From: QFOX01 sp033763655
GTDB taxonomy: Bacteria > Pseudomonadota > Alphaproteobacteria > Rickettsiales > UBA3002
DNA: 64,000 nucleotides
Reading direction: 5' to 3'
Assembly: GCA_033763655.1 (NCBI GenBank)
Contig: JANRKD010000006.1
Span: 26,409-90,408 of the forward strand
Below are positions 1 through 9,052 of this stretch, one piece after another. The notes beneath the pieces are model-generated. The model had not been told where the DNA came from, ran no database searches, and was given only the letters and a program-made list of their open reading frames with translations. Positions within the stretch are counted from its first letter, which is position 1. The number at the start of each line of letters is the position of its first letter. Made by a program: the position numbers and the translations under genes.

Positions 1-238
1 CTGCTATACCTTGCTATCAACTTAGGCTGTCTCCCCGCTAAAGGGTCTGTGCTACAGCTTTAAGTTTAGGATGAATCGATTAACAAGCGATAAACAATCG
101 CTCAACTTCTAGGTATATTTTGCGCGGAGGCAAGTTTTTATGCCGATAACACACGGGGCGAGCGCGCTTTCCGGCGACAGCGTGATGCGTTGCACACAAT
201 TCTGGCCTTTTGCCGCGCTTTCGATTACACCCGCGCCC
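1..238. other. Left edge, no gene recognised
   Basis: I see no gene in this stretch. A small hairpin with 5-bp arms lies near 87-101. An open frame continues upstream of the chosen era start from about 140, but its residues do not look like the start of an Era protein. The rnc gene that often precedes era is not in the window. Confidence 0.4.
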
Positions 239-1153
239 ATGAACCATGACCCATCCCTCCCCCGCGCGGGGCATATTGCCTTGATTGGTGCCCCGAACGC
301 GGGAAAATCGACTTTGCTCAACCGCATGGTCGGTGCCAAGATTTCCATCGTCACCCCGAAGGCGCAGACCACGCGGGTGCGGGTGACGGGCGTCACCATG
401 GAGGGGGAGGCGCAACTGGTGTTTGTCGATGTGCCCGGCGTGTTCGATGCCACGCAGGGGTTCGAGAAATCCATGGTTTCTGCGGCGTGGAATGCCGCCC
501 GCAGCGCCGACGTCATCCTGTTTATCCACGATGCGCGCAAGAAACCGACCGAGGAGACCGAGGCGGTGGTCGCCCGCATCCGCGACCTGGGCAAGCCCGC
601 GATTATCGCGCTCAATAAAGTCGATGCAGTGGCCGATAAGAAAGTGCTGCTCGAACGCACGGTCTGGTTTAACGAGCGGCTGGTCTGGCAGCATATTTTC
701 ATGATTTCGGCGCGTAAAGGCGAGGGGGTCGATGATTTGCGGGTGGAGCTGGCGAAAATGATGCCCGAAGGCCCGCCGCTCTACGATCGCGACGCGCTGA
801 CCGACATGCCCATGCGCCTGCTCGCCAGCGAATTAACCCGCGAGCAATGTTTCCTCAAATTGCAGGAAGAGCTACCGTACACGCTGACGGTCGAGAACGA
901 AAAATACGAAACCCGCGTGGATGGCTCAGTCGAAATTCACCAGAACATCATCGTGCAGAACGAGCGGCAAAAAACCATCCTCATCGGCGCGGGCGGGGCG
1001 ATGCTCAAAGCCATTGGCGAACGCGCGCGGCACGAAATCGGGCGTCTCGCTGGCGGTAAATGCCACCTCTATCTGTTCGTTAAAGTGCGGGCGGATTGGA
1101 AGGACAAGCCCGAGAGCTATAGTTATCTCGGGCTGGAGTTCGAGAAGAAGTAA
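239..1153 (+). CDS. era: GTPase Era
   Basis: Ribosome-assembly GTPase that binds the 3' end of 16S rRNA and assists 30S maturation. The 304-residue product has the G1 loop GAPNAGKS (about residues 17-24), a G3 DVPG, a G4 NKVD, a SARKGEG G5 region and a C-terminal KH domain with the VQNERQKTILIGAGG signature. Length is normal for Era. I chose the ATG at 239 because the P-loop then falls at the usual distance; a longer reading from 140 adds 33 residues with no family resemblance. A heptad repeat array begins 10 nt after the stop codon. Function is certain by family; the start is inferred. Confidence 0.96.
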   Translation: MNHDPSLPRAGHIALIGAPNAGKSTLLNRMVGAKISIVTPKAQTTRVRVTGVTMEGEAQLVFVDVPGVFDATQGFEKSMVSAAWNAARSADVILFIHDARKKPTEETEAVVARIRDLGKPAIIALNKVDAVADKKVLLERTVWFNERLVWQHIFMISARKGEGVDDLRVELAKMMPEGPPLYDRDALTDMPMRLLASELTREQCFLKLQEELPYTLTVENEKYETRVDGSVEIHQNIIVQNERQKTILIGAGGAMLKAIGERARHEIGRLAGGKCHLYLFVKVRADWKDKPESYSYLGLEFEKK

Positions 1154-1162
1154 GAGAAGAGT

Positions 1163-1430
1163 CGCCAGTAGCCAGTAGCCAGTGAAGGAAGTGAAGAAAG
1201 TGAAGTGAATAGAGGACGGTGGCTGACGAGGGGAGTCGCCCCCTCTCCCGCCTGCGGGAGAGGGCTGGGGTGAGGGAAGCGGCGAAGGAAGAGTCGAGTG
1301 GTGAGAGTCGAGAGTCGAGTAGGCAGTGTGCGCGGCGGCCTTTACCTCTCCCTTGGGAGAGGTCGGCGCACCATGGGGTGCGACGGGTGAGGGCTTGGTA
1401 GTAAGAGAAGAGTCGAGTGGGCAGTGCCAG
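1163..1430. repeat. Composite heptad and hairpin repeat behind era
   Basis: Modules in order: three AGCCAGT-type heptamers (1163-1183); a GAAGTGAA-rich purine tract (1184-1212); a palindrome with 10-bp arms CCCTCTCCCG around CCTG (1241-1264); five GAGTCGA/GTGGTGA-type heptamers (1291-1325); a second, inverted CTCTCCC hairpin (about 1340-1362); and another GAGTCGA heptad set (1410-1430). The same modules in similar order recur near 38389, 47631 and 60738. No protein is credible here. Confidence 0.85.
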
Positions 1431-1659
1431 AGCGCGCTCTCCCGCTGAAAAGTCGAAGCAACCCACCTGTTGCTCTCACTCGGCCACGTCCATGTCTTTA
1501 CATCAACGACTTCCATCCCATACCCAAGCTGGATTGCCGCGCTTTGCTCGCAATTGTGCGGGGTGAGGCTGGTGGCCTACGCTTGCGTCTGTGCAACTTA
1601 CAGCCTAGATGTAGCCTCTCAATAGGTTGTTCATAGTAACCGCCAACGGCTAACCGCTC
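1431..1659. other. Spacer before recO with short heptads
   Basis: No gene is recognisable. A perfect 12-bp palindrome AGAGCGCGCTCT lies near 1430-1441. Three heptamers (TAACCGC, CAACGGC, TAACCGC) at 1637-1657 run to within 2 nt of the recO ATG, in the place where a Shine-Dalgarno sequence would be expected; none is obvious. Confidence 0.5.
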
Positions 1660-2406
1660 ATGCTCACGTTCACTGATGAAGCGCTGATTCTGGTCGTCGA
1701 TAAGTTCGGCGATGCGGATGCGATTGTGCAGCTATTCACCCCTGCGCACGGGCTGTGTCGTGGGGTCGTCAAACGTGGCCTGACCGGTAAAAACCGCGCC
1801 GATGTCCAGCCCGCGACCCTGGTCGAGGCGACGTGGAAAGCCCGCATGCCCGAGCATCTGGGCACCATCACGCTTGAGGCGCGGCACAGCTATGCGGCCC
1901 GCGTTATGCACGACGCGCTGCGGCTTGCTGCAGTCGGCAGCGTCGTGGGAATGATGGCGGCGAGCCTTGCCGAGCGCGACCCCCACCCCGAGCTTTACGC
2001 GCAGGCGGTCAGTTTCCTGCAGCATGTGGCGGCAGGGGTTGAGCCGCTCATCTGGCTGGGCGAATATGTGCGGCTGGAGCTGGCATTGCTCGAATTGGCG
2101 GGGTTTGGGCTGGATTTAAGCCGCTGCGCCGCGACGGGGGAAACGGCTGATTTGGCCTATGTTTCGCCCAAATCGGGCCGGGCGGTGGGCAAAGTTTCGG
2201 GGCAACCCTACCATGACCGCATGCTGGCTTTGCCCGCGTTTGTTAAAGACGCGCAGGATAGCCCCGAATCCATCGACGAGGTGCGTTCAGGCGTCGCTTT
2301 GACGGGGCATTTCCTCGAAACGCGGCTGCTGCCCGCCCTGCACCGTCGCCCACCCGCCTTGCGCACGCATTTTATCGGCCTGCTGGCGCGGCAGAACGCT
2401 TCGTAG
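1660..2406 (+). CDS. recO: DNA repair protein RecO
   Basis: Recombination mediator that works with RecF/RecR to load RecA on SSB-coated single-stranded DNA. The 248-residue protein has the N-terminal OB-fold signature (FGDADAIVQLFTPAHGLCRGVVKRG) and the helical C-terminal region of alphaproteobacterial RecO. The order era-recO is conserved in alphaproteobacteria, though here about 500 bp of repeats separate them. The ATG at 1660 is directly preceded by heptameric repeats rather than a clear ribosome binding site. Identification is by overall resemblance and context. Confidence 0.92.
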   Translation: MLTFTDEALILVVDKFGDADAIVQLFTPAHGLCRGVVKRGLTGKNRADVQPATLVEATWKARMPEHLGTITLEARHSYAARVMHDALRLAAVGSVVGMMAASLAERDPHPELYAQAVSFLQHVAAGVEPLIWLGEYVRLELALLELAGFGLDLSRCAATGETADLAYVSPKSGRAVGKVSGQPYHDRMLALPAFVKDAQDSPESIDEVRSGVALTGHFLETRLLPALHRRPPALRTHFIGLLARQNAS

Positions 2407-2499
2407 GTCCCGTGGCCGGATTGCCTGCCGTTGCAAATCTTCACAGACTTGTCATATTTCCCGGCGGTGGTTGTGCTATCATTCAAACATAGAGGTAGC

Positions 2500-3333
2500 A
2501 TGAGCGAGAGCAAAACAAAAACATCTGACACGTCGGAGAAGCCGAAGGTTGATGCACCGGCGGCGGAAGAACAGTCGCCGGCGTTCAAAGAGGGGCGGGC
2601 GGCAGGTGATGCCCTGCTTAAGGGAGCCACAGCGGCCAAAGAGGAAGTTGCCCCCGAAGCAGATGCCCCCGAAGGCGCCGCGCCTGAAGGCGGCTTGGCG
2701 CGGACAAAAAAAGCCTTCAGCGATTTTTTTGCTAAGGGCGGCGTTGGGAAAATTATCGGCGGGCTGCTTGGGATTGGCGGGGCCTGGTTCCTCGGGAGTT
2801 TCTTCGGCGGCGGGGTTATGTCCACTATCCTGACCATCGGGCTGGCGATTCCCCTTATGATGATGGGCAGCAGTCAACTTGGCGGGAAGATCAATGGCTT
2901 GATGGGGAATGCGCCTGAAGCGAAGGCAGCGGCGGAAAAAAGTGAAGCCCCGGCAATCGCCCGCACGCGTGAAGCAGTAACACAGGCTGCTCCCGGGCCG
3001 GTGCTGACCTTGAGTAACGAGGAAATGGCGGCGATGGTTGCCAGTGTCAACCATGACCGCGACGCGTCGAATGATAACCGTATGGGGCGTGTAAGTGTCT
3101 ATGTAACGGAAGGCCCCAATGGCCACGCACTGCAAGCGCGCTCCGTTGCTGATAGTGAGGCCGTTGCTCCGGGCCTTATTACGCTTGAGGCACTGCGGGC
3201 CATGGCGCAGGCGACAGCTGCCGGGCCGATAAAAGGCATCAGCTTTGCGCTGGTCAATAATCAGAATCTGAGGGTGACAGGCGCGACGATGCGTAGCTTG
3301 CCCAACTCGCCAACCGGGCAAGGCCGCCGATAA
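2500..3333 (+). CDS. Orphan Ala/Glu-rich membrane protein
   Basis: Unrecognised 277-residue protein. Residues 1 to about 80 are charged and rich in Ala, Glu and Pro, probably disordered. Two glycine-rich hydrophobic segments follow (about 83-105 and 107-123), the first ending in FLGSFFGGG. The C-terminal part (from about 170, LTLSNEEMAAMVASVNHDR onward) looks like a small folded domain. The ATG at 2500 has an AGAGGT ribosome binding site; an upstream in-frame ATG at 2431 would add an unlikely 23 residues. The gene lies between recO and parC with parC starting 41 nt downstream, so it may be co-transcribed. Function unknown; probably an inner-membrane anchored protein. Confidence 0.7.
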   Translation: MSESKTKTSDTSEKPKVDAPAAEEQSPAFKEGRAAGDALLKGATAAKEEVAPEADAPEGAAPEGGLARTKKAFSDFFAKGGVGKIIGGLLGIGGAWFLGSFFGGGVMSTILTIGLAIPLMMMGSSQLGGKINGLMGNAPEAKAAAEKSEAPAIARTREAVTQAAPGPVLTLSNEEMAAMVASVNHDRDASNDNRMGRVSVYVTEGPNGHALQARSVADSEAVAPGLITLEALRAMAQATAAGPIKGISFALVNNQNLRVTGATMRSLPNSPTGQGRR

Positions 3334-3374
3334 ATTCTTGCAATCTTCAGCCTATCCGCTAGTTTCGCGCGCCT

Positions 3375-5603
3375 ATGGCGACTGCAACCCCCTCCCATCC
3401 GATTGAAACCGTTTCCTTTAAGGACGCGCTGGGCGAGCGCTACCTTGCCTATGCGCTATCGACCATTACCGCCCGTTCGCTGCCCGATGTGCGCGACGGC
3501 TTAAAGCCCGTCCACCGCCGGTTGCTCTATGCGATGATGCAGCTTAAGCTCGACCCCGCCTCGGGCTACAAAAAATGCGCGCGCGTGGTGGGCGATGTCA
3601 TCGGTAAATACCACCCGCACGGCGATACGGCGGTCTACGACACCATGGTGCGGCTCGCCCAAACGTTCAGTGTGCGCTACCCGCTGGTCGATGGGCAGGG
3701 GAACTTCGGCTCGATTGACGGCGATAATGCGGCGGCCATGCGTTACACCGAGGCCAAGCTGACCGATGCCGCCATTCTCCTCATGGAGGATATGGATTCC
3801 GGCACGGTCGATTTTCGCCCAACCTATGACGGCACCGAGAGCGAGCCGGTAGTGATGCCTGCGGGCTTCCCGAACCTGCTGGCCAACGGTGCGGAGGGGA
3901 TTGCCGTGGGCATGGCCTGCGCCATTCCGCCGCATAACATCCTCGAACTGTGCGACGCGCTGGTGCATCTCATCAAACACCCGAACGCCAGCATCGAAAC
4001 GCTGGTGAACCATGTACAGGGGCCGGATTTTCCGACCGGCGGGCTGCTGGCCGAGTCGCGCGCCACGCTGGTCGAGACCTACACGAATGGGCGCGGAAGC
4101 CTGCGCGTGCGGGCGCGGTGGGAGAAGGAACAACTCAGCCACGGGCTGTATCAGGTGGTGATTACCGAGATCCCCTATCAGGTGCAAAAATCGAAGCTGA
4201 TTGAAAAAATGGCGGAGCTGTTCCGCGAGAAAAAACTGCCGCTGCTAGCCAACATTCAGGACGAATCGACCGGCAACGTGCGCATTGTGCTTGAGCCGCG
4301 CAGCAAGAATATCGACCCGGAACTGCTGATGGAAGCGCTCTACCGCGCGACCGACCTTGAGATCCGCTACGGCGTCAACATGAACGTCCTCGGCGCCGAC
4401 GGTATTCCGCGCGTCATGAACCTGCGCGAGATGCTGCAGGAGTTCCTGAATCACCGCCACGAAGTGCTGGTGCGCAAATCGAAAAATCGTCTCGAACAAA
4501 TTGCCCGACGCCTTGAGATTGTTTCGGGTTTTATCACCTGTTTTTTGAACCTCGACGAAGTCATCCGTATTATCCGCGAGGAAGATGAGCCCAAACCAGA
4601 ACTCATGCAGGCGTTCGACTTAAGCGAGTTGCAGGCGGAATCGATCCTCAATATGCGCCTGCGCCAATTGCGCAAGCTCGAGGAAATGGAGCTGAAACGC
4701 GAACATAAGGAGCTGAAGGCCGAGCAAAAAGCGCTCAACGCCCTGCTCAAGAGCGATGCCGAGCGCTGGGGCAGCATCAGCGAAGAAATCAAGGCCGTCA
4801 AAAAACGTTTCAACGGGCAAAAAACGCTGGCCGCCCGCCGCACCGAGCTGACCGAAGCGCCGAGTGCCACGAACCTCAGCCTGGAAGCTTTCATCGAGAA
4901 AGAGCCGATTACGGTGGTCTGTTCGCGCCTGGGCTGGATTCGCGCCTTCAAAGGCCATTACGACGATTTGCCTGATTTGAAATTCAAAGAGGGCGACGGC
5001 CCCGCCTTCCAGATGAAGGCAAAAACGACGGATAAATTACTGCTGTTCGCCACTGACGGAAAGTTCTTCACCTTGCCATGCGATAAGCTGCCCGGCGCCA
5101 AAGGGCAGGGCGAGCCGGTGCGGCTGATGTGCGACCTTGATAACCAGCAGGACATTGTCGTCATGCAGGTGCATGAGCCGAGCCGTAAGTTGCTGCTCGC
5201 CGCCGATAATGGCAAAGGCTTCGTGGTCGAAGAGGCGGATGTGCTGGCGCAGACGCGCGGCGGCAAGCAAGTGCTCAACGTGGTTGAAGGCAGTAAAGCG
5301 GTTGTCTGTGCGGATGCCAGCAACGGCGATCATGTCGCTGTTATTGGCACCAACCGCAAATTGCTGGTGTTCCCGCTCGAACAGGTGCCGGTCATGAAAC
5401 GCGGGCAGGGCGTGGCCTTGCAGAAATATAAGGGCGCCCATCTGGCCGATGTGCAGGTGTTTGCGAAAAAGGACGGGCTGAGCTGGATCATCGGCGAGCG
5501 CGTGCGCATGGAAAGCGATGTGAAGCCGTGGCTTGGCGCGCGCGCCGGGCAAGGCCACCTGCCGCCGGTCGGCTTCCCGCGCAGCAATAAGTTCAGCGGC
5601 TAA
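3375..5603 (+). CDS. parC: DNA topoisomerase IV subunit A
   Basis: A subunit of topoisomerase IV, which decatenates daughter chromosomes with ParE. The 742-residue protein opens with ERYLAYALSTITARSLPDVRDGLKPVHRR, contains the AAMRYTE motif with the catalytic tyrosine at about residue 124, a long coiled coil (about 370-490) and a short C-terminal beta-pinwheel with partial repeats. The short C-terminal domain and the residues around the quinolone-resistance region fit ParC better than GyrA. The ATG at 3375 is in the expected position. Confidence 0.95.
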   Translation: MATATPSHPIETVSFKDALGERYLAYALSTITARSLPDVRDGLKPVHRRLLYAMMQLKLDPASGYKKCARVVGDVIGKYHPHGDTAVYDTMVRLAQTFSVRYPLVDGQGNFGSIDGDNAAAMRYTEAKLTDAAILLMEDMDSGTVDFRPTYDGTESEPVVMPAGFPNLLANGAEGIAVGMACAIPPHNILELCDALVHLIKHPNASIETLVNHVQGPDFPTGGLLAESRATLVETYTNGRGSLRVRARWEKEQLSHGLYQVVITEIPYQVQKSKLIEKMAELFREKKLPLLANIQDESTGNVRIVLEPRSKNIDPELLMEALYRATDLEIRYGVNMNVLGADGIPRVMNLREMLQEFLNHRHEVLVRKSKNRLEQIARRLEIVSGFITCFLNLDEVIRIIREEDEPKPELMQAFDLSELQAESILNMRLRQLRKLEEMELKREHKELKAEQKALNALLKSDAERWGSISEEIKAVKKRFNGQKTLAARRTELTEAPSATNLSLEAFIEKEPITVVCSRLGWIRAFKGHYDDLPDLKFKEGDGPAFQMKAKTTDKLLLFATDGKFFTLPCDKLPGAKGQGEPVRLMCDLDNQQDIVVMQVHEPSRKLLLAADNGKGFVVEEADVLAQTRGGKQVLNVVEGSKAVVCADASNGDHVAVIGTNRKLLVFPLEQVPVMKRGQGVALQKYKGAHLADVQVFAKKDGLSWIIGERVRMESDVKPWLGARAGQGHLPPVGFPRSNKFSG

Positions 5604-5904
5604 ATTATTTCCGGGTTAAGCCTCTCCGTTTTTCGTCATTGCGAGCGCGTGTGCGGCAATCCATCGTGGCCGCACGCCCTTCCTTTGCTCGGGGGAGCGG
5701 GCGTTGCACTTCGCAACGCCGTGGGGGGCTCTTTGCCCAGTAATCTGCCGTCGGCATCAACCCCAAGAATCCCCCCACCGAAACGCTCTCTTCAAGCGTT
5801 TCGACTCCCCCGCAAGGGGGGAGTGGGAGGAAGTGCCTCATGCGCGTTGGCTGCCGCACAGGTGCGGGCTAGGCTTTCGCTCGCCAATGTGTCAATGAAA
5901 GGCT
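5604..5904. repeat. Intergenic repeats between parC and the sensor gene
   Basis: Convergent intergenic space. It holds a GTCATTGCGAGCG ... GCGGCAATCC element (5636-5664), a type of dispersed repeat found in many proteobacteria, a GC-rich hairpin with ACTCCCCC arms and a GCAA loop (about 5804-5824), and an imperfect AAACGC/GCGTTT hairpin just before it. One of the hairpins could act as a bidirectional terminator. No gene is seen. Confidence 0.6.
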
Positions 5905-7698
5905 CTAAAGCACCCGCAGCGCCGGGAACTTGATAATCACCACACTGGAACGGTCGGCGGTGGATTTCATTTCGAGCGTGCCCTGATGCAGCGCAATCAG
6001 CAGCCGCGCCATGGCTAAATCCAGCCCCTGCTTGCTGCGGGTGCTGTTCGCCAGCCCGTGATTGCCGGTGTAGGAAAAACTGAGCGATAATTCCTGCGCC
6101 TTGAGGCTGCTGGTGATGCGGATGGTGTCGGCGGTGGAAAGCTGCTGGCCGATAGCGTTGAGGATGCTGAGGATGAGCTGCTTGACGCGCAGTTCGTCGC
6201 CGCGCACATGCGGCAGGGTGTGGTTGATGTCGATCTGCGCCTCAATGCCCCCGCCCGTTTTTTCGCGGAAAATGCGGATGGTTTTCTGCAGGACAAAACT
6301 GAGGTCGATGTCGCTTTCGTTGAGCGCAAGTAATCCCGTTTCAGCCCGGGAAATGGCCTTGATATCCTCGAGCATCGCCATCAGCTGGCCGGTCTGGTGA
6401 TGGATGTCGGCGGCATGGGTGAGGTATTTCGGGTTGCCGATGGGGCCGAAATGCTGGTCTTTGAGTGTTTCAATCTGCTGCATGATGGATTCGACCGGTT
6501 CGGTCAGTTCCTGGCCGACATAGGCGAAAAAGTCGGCCTTTACCTGATTGGTAATCTGCGCCGCTTCCTTGATGCGGGTCAGCTCGGCATTTTTTATCCG
6601 CAGCTCGGCCTCGATCCGCCGCCGTTCGTTGATATAATCGTAGAGGCGCTGGATTTCATAGGCCAGTTGTTCGATTTCAAGTGGGCCGCGTGTTTTATTG
6701 CCATCGAAGCCTTCGCCACGGACGATAGTGGCCGTTTGCTCGGTCAGCGCAATTACTGGGTGGATGATGCGTTTTCTCACCGTCCACAACACAAACAGCA
6801 GAAAGACGGCAATCACCAGCAGCTGAAACAGGCGCGGCATCAGCATTTTACGCAGGTCTTTGGCACTTTTTTCGGAGTCGATCCCAAGGAAAAGCACATA
6901 AGGATATTGGCTCGAACGCTCGAAGTAGGAATAAATCTGGTGGCGATTGAAGAGCGAGGCTTTGGAGTAATTGCCAATGCTGGTGTTCTCAAAATTCATT
7001 TTCGCGAGGCGGCGAACATCGAAATTATTGTTGAAAAATTCGATGGAGGCGGGGGTCTGCGTCAGCAGGGTGAGCGACAGGTTGGTAATGGCGAAATGGA
7101 TGCTACTATCTTTAATCGAACGGCTGATGTTGTTGCTCAGCGTTTCGGTATCGAGCGCGACGATGACCGTGCCGAGATAAGTGCCGTTTTTATCGGTCAG
7201 GCCAAGGCTCAGTGGTAAAACCCAGCTCTGCGACAAGCGGCCCTCGATGGGGCGACCGATATGCATTTTCCACGGTTCGGCGATGGATTTCTTGACGTAA
7301 TCGCGGTCGGAGACATCAATCGGTTTGTCCAGCACGCCGAGGTTATTGCTCACCGTAATCATCTGCTCTTTGTTCACCCACGAGAAGATGCCGCGCCGGG
7401 GCCCTTCCGTTTTGGCGAAGGAGAACAGCAGCTGTGCGATATTGCCCGAATTGTCGCTGGTGGCCTGAATCTGGCGGCCAATGGATTCGAGGATGTAAGC
7501 AGCGTTCTCGATCTCGACAATTAGCCCGCGATCGAGGCGCAGCGCCTCACGCTCCATCTGCTTGCTGACCTCTTTTTCGTAGTTGCCGTAGGTTTCAAAC
7601 GTCACCCAGACCGAGGCCAGCACCAGAATAAAGATGATGAATACCGACAGCAGGGCGAAGTCGCGGCTTAAGGAAGGTTGTGTGCGGGTGTGGGTCAT
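5905..7698 (-). CDS. Degenerate sensor histidine kinase (pseudokinase)
   Basis: A 597-residue membrane sensor. TM1 spans about 13-34, a periplasmic Cache-like sensor domain about 40-285, and TM2 about 288-307. A HAMP-like linker and coiled coil lead to a kinase core whose sequence FGPIGNPKYL ... DIHHQTGQ resembles the DivJ/PleC/PdhS group. Key residues are missing: the H-box reads YVGQELTEP, so the phosphoacceptor His is Gln396; the DTG box reads SYTGNHG; the GLGL box is KQGLDL. The N-box Asn is retained (SILNAIG). The frame is intact, so this is probably a functional pseudokinase, not decay. In Caulobacter, DivL also lacks the His and works with DivK; a similar role here is inference. Confidence 0.85.
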   Translation of the reverse strand: MTHTRTQPSLSRDFALLSVFIIFILVLASVWVTFETYGNYEKEVSKQMEREALRLDRGLIVEIENAAYILESIGRQIQATSDNSGNIAQLLFSFAKTEGPRRGIFSWVNKEQMITVSNNLGVLDKPIDVSDRDYVKKSIAEPWKMHIGRPIEGRLSQSWVLPLSLGLTDKNGTYLGTVIVALDTETLSNNISRSIKDSSIHFAITNLSLTLLTQTPASIEFFNNNFDVRRLAKMNFENTSIGNYSKASLFNRHQIYSYFERSSQYPYVLFLGIDSEKSAKDLRKMLMPRLFQLLVIAVFLLFVLWTVRKRIIHPVIALTEQTATIVRGEGFDGNKTRGPLEIEQLAYEIQRLYDYINERRRIEAELRIKNAELTRIKEAAQITNQVKADFFAYVGQELTEPVESIMQQIETLKDQHFGPIGNPKYLTHAADIHHQTGQLMAMLEDIKAISRAETGLLALNESDIDLSFVLQKTIRIFREKTGGGIEAQIDINHTLPHVRGDELRVKQLILSILNAIGQQLSTADTIRITSSLKAQELSLSFSYTGNHGLANSTRSKQGLDLAMARLLIALHQGTLEMKSTADRSSVVIIKFPALRVL

Positions 7699-7734
7699 CC
7701 CTTCCTTTATACGCAGAAATTACAGCGCACGCAA

Positions 7735-8754
7735 TCAGGCGGTGAGTTCAGCGGTCGCAGCGGGCGCAAAAAGGCGCTCGTGATGCGACGCCTGTGTCAC
7801 ATGATGGCGCGGGGCTGCGCTGCGTTCGTCGCCGGTTTGTGGCCCGCGCGCTTCCTCCTGCGTGGTGGCGGCGGGCTGCGGCGAAGAATCGGCGAGAACG
7901 GGCGGCGCCTCCTGCCCGGATTGCTTAGGTTTGTGCGTGTGTACCCGTGCCATCACGCGGCTCAGAAGGTAAAGGCCGGCGGTGGTGACGCCGGTATAAA
8001 ATGCCTCAAAATAGACCGTTTTCACAAAATACGGGAAATGCACCTTGCCAAATACTCTTTCGATACCTGCCTTGAGTTTTGGCATGGTTTTTTCAATCTG
8101 CGCGCCGCGTATTTCGCCCGGAGTGTTGAAAAGCTTATCGTTGAGGATTTTGCCACCGATTTCGTTCTTGCTGAGAAACACGGCGGTCGGAACAACGATG
8201 AGGCTTGAAAGGAAGCGCCCTTCGAGGACGCTGCGCCAACTTTGCTTTGGTTCGGCCTCGTAGGCGGCATCGTCATTCGGACGAGTGCCGAGCGTTGTAT
8301 CAATTGCTTTGGCGATTTTTTCGCGGCGGTCCTCGAGCAGTTTCACGAAAGGGGCGATAAAGGTGCCATCGAAGAACGAGAAAAACACCATGCGCGCCAT
8401 GCTGGCGTTTTTGTGCGACCAGCCTCGACCCTCAAGGAATGCATCGACCTTTTTGCCGCGGCTCTGGAATAGGTCGCCGATTTTTTTTCGCCAACTGCCA
8501 AGCTCTTTGCCGCTGGCGGGCTTCGGCCAGCCATGCTCGGTCAGGTAGGTGGCGCCGACGGAAATAAAGAAAACGCCGAGATAATTGGTGAACGGATAAA
8601 TAATCGCATCCACCAGCCACAACCCTGCTGTGCGCTTGGGCTTTTTCGGCGCAGCGGCGGCGAGCGCATTTTCTCCTGCCAGAGGTACGCTTTTGGGCAA
8701 AGCGACATCCGGTTGCAGGTTCTCTGCTGGTTTATCTGTGGTTTCCTGGCGCAC
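7735..8754 (-). CDS. Orphan membrane protein, 339 aa
   Basis: Not a family I recognise. The N-terminal 40 residues are polar and Ala-rich; a hydrophobic segment follows (about 45-70, LWLVDAIIYPFTNYLGVFFISVGATYL). The middle part carries amphipathic stretches and two further hydrophobic segments (FLSSLIVVPTAVFLS; TVYFEAFYTGVTTAGLYLLSRVMA). The C-terminal 75 residues are Pro/Ala/Gln/His-rich and probably disordered. The segment ASMARMVFFSFFDGTFIAPFVKLLEDRR is the most distinctive stretch for a homology search. It starts 36 nt upstream of the sensor gene on the same strand and could be co-transcribed with it. Function unknown. Confidence 0.7.
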   Translation of the reverse strand: MRQETTDKPAENLQPDVALPKSVPLAGENALAAAAPKKPKRTAGLWLVDAIIYPFTNYLGVFFISVGATYLTEHGWPKPASGKELGSWRKKIGDLFQSRGKKVDAFLEGRGWSHKNASMARMVFFSFFDGTFIAPFVKLLEDRREKIAKAIDTTLGTRPNDDAAYEAEPKQSWRSVLEGRFLSSLIVVPTAVFLSKNEIGGKILNDKLFNTPGEIRGAQIEKTMPKLKAGIERVFGKVHFPYFVKTVYFEAFYTGVTTAGLYLLSRVMARVHTHKPKQSGQEAPPVLADSSPQPAATTQEEARGPQTGDERSAAPRHHVTQASHHERLFAPAATAELTA

Positions 8755-9052
8755 AGCACTCCTTCATGATTCAACATGTAGTCTAACACGGCCGGGGTCG
8801 AAGAAATGTGAAGCTTTTATGAAGGTTGCGGTGCAGCATAGCCTTTTTTCGTTGCGTTTGCCTGCGTTTCCCACCGAAGAATACGTAAGCAATGGGGTAT
8901 GTGAAGCGGTGTCGCTGCCTGTTCTGTGTGCCGACGCGGCAGCATCGCGGGAAGGTGACGGTGGCCGCCGCAAGGTTTCACACAACTGTCACACACGAAA
9001 TCGCTGCGTCGGGCTATCATGCGAGATGAACCATTCTCTCTTGGAGGTAACA
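8755..9052. other. Divergent intergenic region
   Basis: About 300 bp between two divergent genes. An open frame runs through it from 8630 into the downstream gene but lacks a good start or ribosome binding site. Promoters for both sides are expected here, though I cannot point to convincing -35/-10 pairs. A TTGGAGGTAA ribosome binding site ends the region. Confidence 0.4.
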
